Assembly (NCBI RefSeq): GCF_047302465.1
Contig: NZ_CP178621.1
Location: forward strand, 2,232,001-2,296,000
DNA from: JACMRP01 sp047302465
GTDB taxonomy: Bacteria > Bdellovibrionota > Bdellovibrionia > Bdellovibrionales > Bdellovibrionaceae
Length of the DNA: 64,000 nucleotides
Reading direction: 5' to 3'
The notes under the pieces were generated by a model, which was not told the DNA's origin, made no database searches, and was given only the letters and a program-made list of their open reading frames with translations. Shown here piece by piece: positions 1-6,883 of this stretch; positions within the stretch are counted from its first letter, which is position 1; each line of letters opens with the position of its first letter. Position numbers and translations under genes: made by a program.

Positions 1-222
1 CAAAGTGCATTGTGCCTCCTCCGCTCTGAGTGCAATAAAGCTTGTTCCGAACTGAATCAACAAAGGCCCCTTCAAAGGAGCACGCCCAACAAGCGTGATT
101 TTTTGCCCTTTATGAAGACCCATTTCATGAAGGCGCTCACAAATAGAAGCCTCACCCACGAAATCGGTGATTTGTAGATCGCCAGACAGAGAGTTTTTTT
201 GAACGTAATTGAGAAGTGTCAT
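1..222 (-). CDS. feoA: FeoA-domain ferrous iron transport protein (partial)
   Basis: The gene starts at 222 and runs off the left edge, so only 74 codons are visible. The protein has the pattern of a FeoA SH3-like domain: RLHEMGLHKGQ around residues 33-43, then a VGRAPLKGP segment and LRAEEA near the end. FeoA is a small cytoplasmic partner of the FeoB ferrous iron permease. FeoA proteins are usually about 75-80 residues, so little is missing unless it is fused to a longer protein. An AAGG ribosome site lies just upstream. A Fur-box-like sequence at 252-266 fits iron control. A FeoB gene would be expected beyond the left edge but cannot be seen. Confidence 0.85.
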   Translation of the reverse strand, partial: MTLLNYVQKNSLSGDLQITDFVGEASICERLHEMGLHKGQKITLVGRAPLKGPLLIQFGTSFIALRAEEAQCTL

Positions 223-251
223 TGCACCTTGTTAGCCTTTGCTCCCGGTAT

Positions 252-266
252 TGATAAGGATTTTCA
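252..266. promoter_or_regulatory. Fur-box-like site upstream of feoA
   Basis: TGATAAGGATTTTCA differs from the 7-1-7 Fur consensus (TGATAAT-N-ATTATCA) at two of 14 defined positions. It lies 30 bp before the feoA start. A wider inverted repeat, GATTTTCAA at 259-267 and TTGAAAATC at 282-290, overlaps it. Fur binding is inferred from the match and from the target gene. Confidence 0.5.
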
Positions 267-419
267 AGTAAGGACTTCTAATTGAAAATCACCTGAGAAT
301 TAGACGCTTTCTAGAGGGCATTTCACACTGGCATCCTAAACAGCAAGACCTTGAGCCAGTTTCCTTTTGTCACTCGGACCTTTGGTTAAGTTTCACGACC
401 AAATACCGATCCAAAGTGT

Positions 420-1430
420 ATGAAATCACTTCTTTGGTTTGGCATTTTGGCGTTTTGGGGACTTCAAGCCCGCGCTGAAAATTTCTACTCGCCTTTGTTG
501 TGTCCCGTTGCCGAGACCTCACTGCACATCGAAAATACCAAAGAAGAGCCTCTAGACTTTTGGTTTCAAGATCTAGGGTCCAACCCCTTTGAAGAGCTCC
601 ATATTCCCATCAAAGCGTCGGGTCACCTGACCCTCCCCTTGGCTGACTTCTACACTCAGGAAGCAACAGCCATCGCGCTTAAAACGCAAACGAAGGGTCT
701 CAAGTTCACGGCCTTTTGTAAAAACACGCAAAACCAATGGAGTCTTGATGGCAAAAGCTCTCCGTGGAAGTCGATAAACCTGTCACCGGGAATCACGCAA
801 TTGGAGTTGCGTCTTTTGAACCTGGCTCAGCAAAACAATCCCGTTGAAATTGTCTTTAAAACTTTTCTCGGGACGCGCAATTCACAATCTTTGGTTTTGG
901 CAGAGGCCTTTGCAACCCACAAACTTTCACTGACGGTTCCGTGGGGAACGACGAAAATCCACATTCGTGCCCTTGGCCGCCTGAGTGCTAAAGCGGGCAC
1001 TGACGGTGAAATCCCACTCCAAGAAGAGACTTTGAGTTTGCCCAAAGCTCCACAGGCTCGCTATTTTGTTTTTAAATCTTCAGATCCTGAAACAACCGAC
1101 GACTTCATCGTGCCAATGACGGATCCAAAACTGATCCAAGAGTCTCTTGATCAGATTCAACATCCTGATCGTGCCCGCTTGCTCGTTGCACGAATTGAAA
1201 AATCACTATCGGGACTTAATCGCGAGATGAATTCCACCACGAAATCCCCGTGGTCATGGCAGGTTGTCGAAGCACAAAATTATGCAGACTTTGCCCATAT
1301 CAGTTGCGACGGCACCCCAAGTGTCGTTGAAGAGCGACTCAATTCTTGGGTGCCAGAAACTGGTGGTACGATTTGTTTTTGGAGCTATCGTGTAGACCGC
1401 GAGATAAGCCTCACAGAGCTTAAGCAGTAA
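420..1430 (+). CDS. Exported protein of unknown function
   Basis: This 336-residue protein starts with a signal peptide (residues 1-19, ending LQARA before E20), so it is probably periplasmic or secreted. The mature part is rich in beta-strand-like segments and has scattered cysteines (about residues 28, 100, 295 and 318) that could form disulfides. No family is recognised. It stands alone: feoA diverges upstream, and its 3' end overlaps the convergent PTPS-family gene by 11 bp. No clear ribosome site precedes the ATG. The signal peptide placed directly at the first ATG supports this start. Confidence 0.8.
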   Translation: MKSLLWFGILAFWGLQARAENFYSPLLCPVAETSLHIENTKEEPLDFWFQDLGSNPFEELHIPIKASGHLTLPLADFYTQEATAIALKTQTKGLKFTAFCKNTQNQWSLDGKSSPWKSINLSPGITQLELRLLNLAQQNNPVEIVFKTFLGTRNSQSLVLAEAFATHKLSLTVPWGTTKIHIRALGRLSAKAGTDGEIPLQEETLSLPKAPQARYFVFKSSDPETTDDFIVPMTDPKLIQESLDQIQHPDRARLLVARIEKSLSGLNREMNSTTKSPWSWQVVEAQNYADFAHISCDGTPSVVEERLNSWVPETGGTICFWSYRVDREISLTELKQ

Positions 1431-1908
1431 CTTTCGTCGTGGCCCCTTGGCCTGCAGTTTCCTCGACATAGACACTCACAAAACTGACTTTATGAGATTT
1501 AAATTCCTTCATGAAATCTTCCGCCAAAAGACGCGAAAGCTGCTCCACACTCGTATTTGTGACCGGAAGTAAAACCACTTCTTTAACTGGGAATGCATAG
1601 AAGCGATCACGGAAAGTGACTTCGAGAGTGTTTCCTTTGGTTTGAAATTTCATATCCTGATGCTGCTCTGGTAAAATAACCATCTCGTCCCAACGATCCA
1701 GAGCAGACTTAATGTATTTCTTAAACACATTGAAATCGACAAAGAAGCCTGATTGCTGCAATGACGCCTGATCGGGAATACCGATCTCGACACGCACTTG
1801 ATAATTATGCCCGTGCAATCTCTCGGCATGCTTTTCATCAAAGATCAAAAAATGCGCGGAAGAGAACTTAAAGTTTTGCTTTGCCAATTGTAAGCTGGTT
1901 GTAGACAT
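1420..1908 (-). CDS. PTPS/QueD-family protein, catalytic Cys absent
   Basis: This 162-residue protein belongs to the 6-pyruvoyl-tetrahydropterin synthase / 6-carboxytetrahydropterin synthase family. The first zinc ligand region FSSAHFL is at about residues 15-21 and the paired ligands HGH at about 32-34, followed by NYQVRVEI. The catalytic cysteine of QueD lies four residues before HGH, and here that position is Ala (AERLHGH). A VEET segment near the C-terminus matches the family Glu region. It is divergent from a second family member that begins only 14 bp away. It may be a PTPS variant with another activity, or a partner subunit. The family is confident and the reaction is not. Confidence 0.8.
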   Translation of the reverse strand: MSTTSLQLAKQNFKFSSAHFLIFDEKHAERLHGHNYQVRVEIGIPDQASLQQSGFFVDFNVFKKYIKSALDRWDEMVILPEQHQDMKFQTKGNTLEVTFRDRFYAFPVKEVVLLPVTNTSVEQLSRLLAEDFMKEFKSHKVSFVSVYVEETAGQGATTKVTA

Positions 1909-1922
1909 AGTAGTCTTATAGC

Positions 1923-2285
1923 ATGAAATTTGAACTCAAACAGCACTTTCAAATCGAATCCGCCCGCTTTTTGCCAAAGCTGGAAAAAACTCACCCCTGC
2001 TCTCGGATGCATGGGCACAGTTTTAAGATCATCCTGACCCTGATTGGGAATATGGACCCTACGGTGGGTTGGGTGATTGATTACAACGAGATTCAATCCA
2101 GAATGAAACCTATTCTGGAACAAATCGACCACCGCGTGCTGAACGAAGTCCCGGGGCTTGAAAACCCCACCTCTGAATATCTTACCAAATGGATCTATGA
2201 CAAAGCCCGCGCTGTATTACCTACCCTGGTTCGCGTGACCGTAGCTGAGACCCCTGCAACAGAGTGTTCTTACCCCGTCGCTTAG
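1923..2285 (+). CDS. queD: 6-carboxy-tetrahydropterin synthase QueD-like
   Basis: This 120-residue protein closely follows the E. coli QueD pattern, including CSRMHGHSF, the GWVIDYNEI segment and PGLENPTSEYLTKWI. QueD converts dihydroneopterin triphosphate to 6-carboxytetrahydropterin in queuosine/deazapurine synthesis. The catalytic Cys four residues before HGH is present. The usual first zinc ligand is not: FEAAHRLP in E. coli QueD corresponds to IESARFLP here, with Arg for His. The neighbouring divergent paralogue keeps that His and lacks the Cys. QueG, a late enzyme of the same pathway, is at 47902-48957. No Shine-Dalgarno is visible and the start is fixed by family alignment. Confidence 0.85.
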   Translation: MKFELKQHFQIESARFLPKLEKTHPCSRMHGHSFKIILTLIGNMDPTVGWVIDYNEIQSRMKPILEQIDHRVLNEVPGLENPTSEYLTKWIYDKARAVLPTLVRVTVAETPATECSYPVA

Positions 2286-2289
2286 TCCG

Positions 2290-2826
2290 ATGAAATATCC
2301 GAAGCTGAATGCTTTTTCTAAAGTCGTTGTTATCGGCACCAGTGGTGCTGGCAAGACGACTTTTGCCAAAGCCGTCAGCCAGAAATTCGATATCCCTGAT
2401 GTCGAATTAGATGCCCTATACTGGGAGCCCAATTGGACCGCAGCAACACCCGAGAGCTTTCAAAACCGCGTTCAAGCTGCGACCTTGAATAAGGGCTGGG
2501 TGGTTCATGGTAACTACCGTGTCGTGCGCGATTTTCTATGGCACAAAGCCGATCTGATTATTTGGCTGGATTATCCACGCCATATCATTCTCTGGAGAAT
2601 TCTAAAGCGCAGCATTTACCGAGCATTCACCCAAAAACCAATGTGGAATGGGAATTACGAAAGCATTCGACTGACTTTTTTCAGCAAAGACTCGATCATT
2701 CTTTGGTCGATCACAAGTTATGCCCATAACAAAAAAGATTATGGAAACATGATGGCAAGCTCTCCGTTCGCTCCAAAAATGTTACGCATCAAACACCCAA
2801 GGGACGCCGCCAAGCTCCTTGAATGA
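2290..2826 (+). CDS. P-loop kinase-like ATPase (adenylate kinase/FlaR type)
   Basis: This 178-residue protein has a Walker A motif GTSGAGKTTF near residues 16-25, followed by DVELDALYWEPNW and later WLDYPRHIILWRILKRS. This is the pattern of the small kinase group often labelled topology modulation protein or FlaR, related to adenylate and shikimate kinases. Its natural substrate is unknown. It begins 4 bp after queD stops and is probably translated from the same message, though a pathway link is not established. No motif is obviously damaged. Confidence 0.75.
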   Translation: MKYPKLNAFSKVVVIGTSGAGKTTFAKAVSQKFDIPDVELDALYWEPNWTAATPESFQNRVQAATLNKGWVVHGNYRVVRDFLWHKADLIIWLDYPRHIILWRILKRSIYRAFTQKPMWNGNYESIRLTFFSKDSIILWSITSYAHNKKDYGNMMASSPFAPKMLRIKHPRDAAKLLE

Positions 2827-2871
2827 TGTCTTTCTATGGGGCACGCTTAAGGAATTCAAAGGAGCTTACTT

Positions 2872-3405
2872 ATGAATCCTTGGCATGATATCTCCCCTGG
2901 CGACAAGACCCCAGATATCGTTCACGCACTCATCGAGATTCCGCGTTTTTCAAAAACGAAATTCGAAGTGGACAAAGCGTCGGGTCTATTAAAAGTCGAC
3001 CGCGTTCTTTATAGCTCCGTACATTACCCGACAAACTATGGCTTCATTCCGAAAAGCTACTGCGGCGATGGTGACCCGTTAGATATTTTGGTGCTCGGCC
3101 AAGCTGATGTGTATCCACTCTCGATCATGCGGGCTCGCCCTATTGGTTATATGCCCATGATCGATCAAGGGGACGCCGATGATAAAATCATCGCGGTTCA
3201 TGCCGACGATCCCGAGATGAACGAGATTCAATCCATCAAGGATTTGCGCCCGCATAGCTTGAAAGAAATCCGCAATTTCTTTGAAATTTACAAGGGCCTT
3301 GAGGGTAAAAAGATCGAAGTTCAAGATTTCCGCGACAAGGCGGCTGCGCACACGGTGATCCTGGAAGCCTTCAAATACTACCAAGAGACATTTGGCAAAA
3401 AATAA
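2872..3405 (+). CDS. ppa: Inorganic pyrophosphatase (family I)
   Basis: This 177-residue cytoplasmic enzyme hydrolyses pyrophosphate to two phosphates and drives biosynthetic reactions forward. The family I signature DGDPLDILVLG lies near residues 66-76, with the metal-binding aspartates in place. Upstream, NYGFIPKSYCGDGD and the basic-acidic substrate pocket residues also fit. Length matches bacterial family I enzymes. A strong AAGGAGC ribosome site precedes the ATG. It lies 45 bp after the kinase-like gene and may be co-transcribed with it. Confidence 0.95.
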   Translation: MNPWHDISPGDKTPDIVHALIEIPRFSKTKFEVDKASGLLKVDRVLYSSVHYPTNYGFIPKSYCGDGDPLDILVLGQADVYPLSIMRARPIGYMPMIDQGDADDKIIAVHADDPEMNEIQSIKDLRPHSLKEIRNFFEIYKGLEGKKIEVQDFRDKAAAHTVILEAFKYYQETFGKK

Positions 3406-3522
3406 CCTGTTAAAAGTGTCGACATTCCTAAAATGAATATCAGTTCTCTTCGTTGGAATTTATAAAGCCACTTGAACTGGGGTATAAACGTGTCTTCTTA
3501 AAACCACGAAAGAGGACAACCC

Positions 3523-3900
3523 ATGACGCTTTTAAAAACCTTCACACTAGTGATTCTGGCGACAACGGCGATACAGGTTCAGGCAAAAACTGCTGGCGGC
3601 GAAATCGAAGCTTTAGCAATGGACGACGTGAATAGCGTCTTGATTGAAACTTATAACGAAGGCACGGGTCGTGCCGAAGTTATCGATGCCGATTGCAAAG
3701 TGGTTAAATCAAATGCTAGCGGCATCACTGCTTTTTGCTCACTGACTGTGGATGTTCAGCCCAATACAGAGTTTGAATACAGATCAGAAGCCCTTTGCAC
3801 ATCCATGGGTTATCACGTAAGCCCCGACTTAAAATCAGCGGAGCTTTTCAAAGGCTGGGATGCTTGTATTGAAAATGTAAACGGCGTTACCGAATACTAA
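3523..3900 (+). CDS. Small exported protein of unknown function
   Basis: This 125-residue protein has a signal peptide (MTLLKTFTLVILATTAIQVQA, about residues 1-21). The mature part contains four cysteines, which suggests disulfides in the periplasm or outside the cell. AGAGGACAACCC before the ATG supplies a ribosome site. Its size, Cys content and GGEIEALAMDDVN-like start resemble the small exported protein at 6465-6848 only in general form. Its stop overlaps the end of the convergent psd gene by 4 bp. No family is recognised. Confidence 0.75.
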   Translation: MTLLKTFTLVILATTAIQVQAKTAGGEIEALAMDDVNSVLIETYNEGTGRAEVIDADCKVVKSNASGITAFCSLTVDVQPNTEFEYRSEALCTSMGYHVSPDLKSAELFKGWDACIENVNGVTEY

Positions 3901-4724
3901 GGCGTCAGAGGCTGACCGACTTTTACAAAGCGGTCGATCTTAAGCTTGCCTTCAAAGGCATTGGCAAAAGGCTCGGGGTAAACCATCACAATGGTGCTTC
4001 CCATACGGAACATCCCGAGTTCTTGACCACGCTCCACCGGAATTGGCGTTTTGTATTCCACCACGCGGGTTTTCGACAAAGTCAGCTGGTTGCCTCGGAA
4101 GCTCTCATCAAAACTCAGAACAATCTGTCCCACGTTCGTAGCCCCCACAAAAACTACCGCCACCGGGCCATAGTCACTTGCGATTTCTACGATGATTCTT
4201 TCGTTCACCGAGAACAGATCGTGAACATTTTCCACGGACCACTTATTCACCGGCCAAAGCTCGCCAGGAACATGGGTGACCTTGGTAATCAGACCGCTCA
4301 CTGGTGAATGCACGCGGTGGTAATCCGTTGGGCAAAGGTAATAAGTGATGAAGTAGCCATTGTTGTAGGTCTTTGCGGCCTCGGGGTTTGCGAGCAAATC
4401 CTGCACATGATACTCGCGCCCTTTTGCCTGAATCAGCTGCCCACCACGAATACGTCCATTCTGGCTGATCTGACTGTCTGTCGGATGAACGGCTGCCGTT
4501 TGGGCAATCGGGCGAATGCCGGGCTTCAGTTTGCGGACAAAGAACTCCCCGATACTTGGGTACTCGCTGACCGGCTTTTCGGCCTCGTTCAGGTCGATAT
4601 TGAAAATTTTAGCAAAGATGCGGATCGAGAGATCGGCCCAAATGCGGGGTCCTCTCCAATGAACGAGCTTTCCAACGAAGTAACTTAAGTGATTGCGAGG
4701 TAGAAACTTGGTAATGGCTGACAT
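3897..4724 (-). CDS. psd: Phosphatidylserine decarboxylase
   Basis: This 275-residue enzyme makes phosphatidylethanolamine from phosphatidylserine at the inner membrane. The proenzyme cleaves itself at the serine of the (L)GST motif, here RMGSTIVM near residue 243, and forms the pyruvoyl cofactor. Other family marks are FFVRKLKPGIRPI near residue 62, YYLCPTDYHRVHSPV near 128-142 and WSVENVHDLFSVNERI. Length is typical. It is divergent from the FAD-dependent dehydrogenase gene. An AGG is the only ribosome-site-like sequence upstream. Confidence 0.94.
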   Translation of the reverse strand: MSAITKFLPRNHLSYFVGKLVHWRGPRIWADLSIRIFAKIFNIDLNEAEKPVSEYPSIGEFFVRKLKPGIRPIAQTAAVHPTDSQISQNGRIRGGQLIQAKGREYHVQDLLANPEAAKTYNNGYFITYYLCPTDYHRVHSPVSGLITKVTHVPGELWPVNKWSVENVHDLFSVNERIIVEIASDYGPVAVVFVGATNVGQIVLSFDESFRGNQLTLSKTRVVEYKTPIPVERGQELGMFRMGSTIVMVYPEPFANAFEGKLKIDRFVKVGQPLTP

Positions 4725-4753
4725 GGGGCCTATTGTGGTGCTATAGATGTCTT

Positions 4754-6289
4754 ATGTCACGAATTTTTCAGAACCTTGAGATCCCAATTGATCAGGATCT
4801 TGAGGAAAAGTTGCAATATCTCATGCCCGATCACGGCCCTTACCGTATCTTGCGTCAGAGCGTCGATGCCCGTCGCTCACACAATGTGCATTTCGTTTAC
4901 TCTGTGGAAGTCGCCGAGAAAAATGAAACTCTGAAAATTGACAATTACCCTGTCGAAAAAACAAACAAAGTTCTTACAGAAAAACCCATCATCGTGGGTT
5001 CTGGTCCTGCGGGACTGTTTGCCGCCCTTCGCTTGGTTGAACGCGGAATTCCTTGTCTTCTTTTTGAACGTGGCTCTGAAAGTAGTGAGCGTATCAAAGG
5101 CATCAATCGTTACTGGCGTTACGGCGAGCTCGATCGTCGCAATAACGTTTGTTACGGCGAAGGCGGAGCTGGCCTTTATTCGGATGGAAAACTCATCACA
5201 CGTATTAAGTCTCCGCATATTCCTTATGTGCTGAACCGTCTAGTGCAGTTTGGTGCACCTCAAGAAATCCAGTGGCTTGCGAATCCACATGTGGGATCCG
5301 ACAAAATCCGCCGTGTGATTCCGAAAATGCGCGAGTTCTTGAAATCTCATGGCTGCGAAATTCATTTCAACAGCCAAGTGACAGAAATTCTTTTCGAGAA
5401 CAAGCAAACCGTCGGCGTTAAAACGGAACACGGCACTGAGTACCGCTCGCCATTCGTAGTTCTTGCAACCGGTCACTCAGCCGAAGATATGCTGATGCAT
5501 TTGGCGGAAAAAGAAGTTCACTTGGACGGCAAGTCCTTTGCGATGGGCCTTCGTATTGAGCATCCCCAAAAAGCGATTAACAAAATCCAATACCGTGATT
5601 TTTCAGAGCATCCAAAATTAGGCTCTGCTAACTACAAACTTGCAGACCACGATCATAAAACCAATATCGGCGTTTATAGCTTCTGTATGTGCCCAGGGGG
5701 TTATGTTCTTTCAAGCGGTACCGAGATCGATGGCATCGTTTGCAACGGCATGAGTAACTACAATCGAAATTCTCCTTACGCGAATGCCGCGATTGTAGTC
5801 AGCGTTGATCACGAAAAGAGCTTCGGTAAAGACATCTTTGGCGGCTTGAAACTCCGTCGCCAATTGGAAACTCAATCTTATCAATCAGTCCTCGCAGCTG
5901 GTGGCACAAAAGAACTACCTGCGCAGAATATGATGGATTTCATCCGTGGCCGTATCGGTAAAGTGAACAATGGCTCTTGCCCGTCTGGCACTAAAGCTGT
6001 TCGTCTTGATGAAATACTACCAAGTTTCATTCGCAAAAGAATTCTTGAGGGCTTTGATAAGTTCGAGCGCTCTATGAAGGGTTTTGTTACTGAAGATGCG
6101 CAACTTTATGGTGTTGAATCCCGCACAAGCTGCCCGATTCGCGTTACTCGCGATGACGAGAGCCTTGAAAGCCTTAGCCACAAGGGTCTATTCCCTGCTG
6201 GTGAAGGTGCTGGTTATGCAGGCGGAATCACTTCCGCTGCCTGTGATGGCGTTCGCATCGCCGAGAAGATTTTTGAAAGCTTGAAGTAG
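4754..6289 (+). CDS. FAD-dependent dehydrogenase (COG2509-like)
   Basis: This 511-residue protein has an N-terminal extension of about 75 residues and then a dinucleotide-binding motif, PIIVGSGPAGLFAALRLVERG. GGAGLYSDGKL follows, and the second FAD contact GEGAGYAGGITSAACDGVRIAE is near the C-terminus. This order is typical of the large bacterial FAD-dependent dehydrogenases of the COG2509 type, whose substrate is unknown. An in-frame TTG lies 21 bp further upstream, but the ATG at 4754 aligns better with the family. No Shine-Dalgarno is visible, while TATAGAT ends 6 bp before the ATG, which would fit a leaderless message. Confidence 0.85.
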   Translation: MSRIFQNLEIPIDQDLEEKLQYLMPDHGPYRILRQSVDARRSHNVHFVYSVEVAEKNETLKIDNYPVEKTNKVLTEKPIIVGSGPAGLFAALRLVERGIPCLLFERGSESSERIKGINRYWRYGELDRRNNVCYGEGGAGLYSDGKLITRIKSPHIPYVLNRLVQFGAPQEIQWLANPHVGSDKIRRVIPKMREFLKSHGCEIHFNSQVTEILFENKQTVGVKTEHGTEYRSPFVVLATGHSAEDMLMHLAEKEVHLDGKSFAMGLRIEHPQKAINKIQYRDFSEHPKLGSANYKLADHDHKTNIGVYSFCMCPGGYVLSSGTEIDGIVCNGMSNYNRNSPYANAAIVVSVDHEKSFGKDIFGGLKLRRQLETQSYQSVLAAGGTKELPAQNMMDFIRGRIGKVNNGSCPSGTKAVRLDEILPSFIRKRILEGFDKFERSMKGFVTEDAQLYGVESRTSCPIRVTRDDESLESLSHKGLFPAGEGAGYAGGITSAACDGVRIAEKIFESLK

Positions 6290-6306
6290 CAAGTATCCAA
6301 CTCTAA

Positions 6307-6420
6307 ACCCCAGGAAAAGCCATACGTGTGGTCGTTATTTACGGCGCATTGAACAGCGGCTATACACCCAATTTAGCTTTAAAACGATTTTACGAACACT
6401 TGGAGCTGGAACACTTCTAG
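6307..6420 (+). other. Short open frame, possible gene remnant or micropeptide
   Basis: Between two genes lies a 37-codon open frame ending in TAG at 6420. The translation (IRVVVIYGALNSGYTPN, then LALKRFYEHLELEHF) has protein-like composition. It has no ATG. A GTG at 6328 preceded by AGGA about 12 bp upstream would give 30 residues. It could be the C-terminal remnant of a decayed gene or a small real gene. It was not recognised. Confidence 0.3.
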
Positions 6421-6464
6421 CACCCTACACCGTAACTTTAAAACTCATCAACTTGGAGGTTGAT

Positions 6465-6848
6465 ATGAAAACTGTCTATGTGACGGTCTTATTGGCGTTA
6501 CTAGGCTCTTTTGCTCAGGCGGAAGGTCGCTTCGTTATGTCAGACAAGACGATTGGTAACACGCATGTTGTAGTTACAAGTGAAGCTCCTAAAAAAGACG
6601 GCGGCCAGATTCTTTTTAAAAATGTTTTGGTTGAAGTCGGTGGCAAAACACTGCGAATTGCAAATGATCAACTTTATAAATCAGACCTTGCAAATTCATT
6701 TTGCGAGTCTCAAGAATTTAAACACTTCTACAGCAGAGTAGAAACCTCTGACGGCGAAGAGATGCTTGTACTTAACACTGGTGAAGTGTTTACTACGGAC
6801 AACTCGGTCGTGGTAACATCTATTATGTGTCTCGAAGAAGTTTACTAA
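6465..6848 (+). CDS. Small exported protein of unknown function
   Basis: This 127-residue protein begins with a signal peptide (MKTVYVTVLLALLGSFAQA, cleavage before E20). GGAGG at 6455-6459 fixes the ATG at 6465 rather than the in-frame TTG at 6453. The mature part has few cysteines (near residues 85 and 123) and no recognised domain. It probably acts in the periplasm or is secreted. It stands between the FAD-dependent dehydrogenase and the convergent Kelch-like gene. Confidence 0.75.
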   Translation: MKTVYVTVLLALLGSFAQAEGRFVMSDKTIGNTHVVVTSEAPKKDGGQILFKNVLVEVGGKTLRIANDQLYKSDLANSFCESQEFKHFYSRVETSDGEEMLVLNTGEVFTTDNSVVVTSIMCLEEVY

Positions 6849-6883
6849 TCGCTGTTCGCTTTTGCACATGGTTCTGGTACCTC

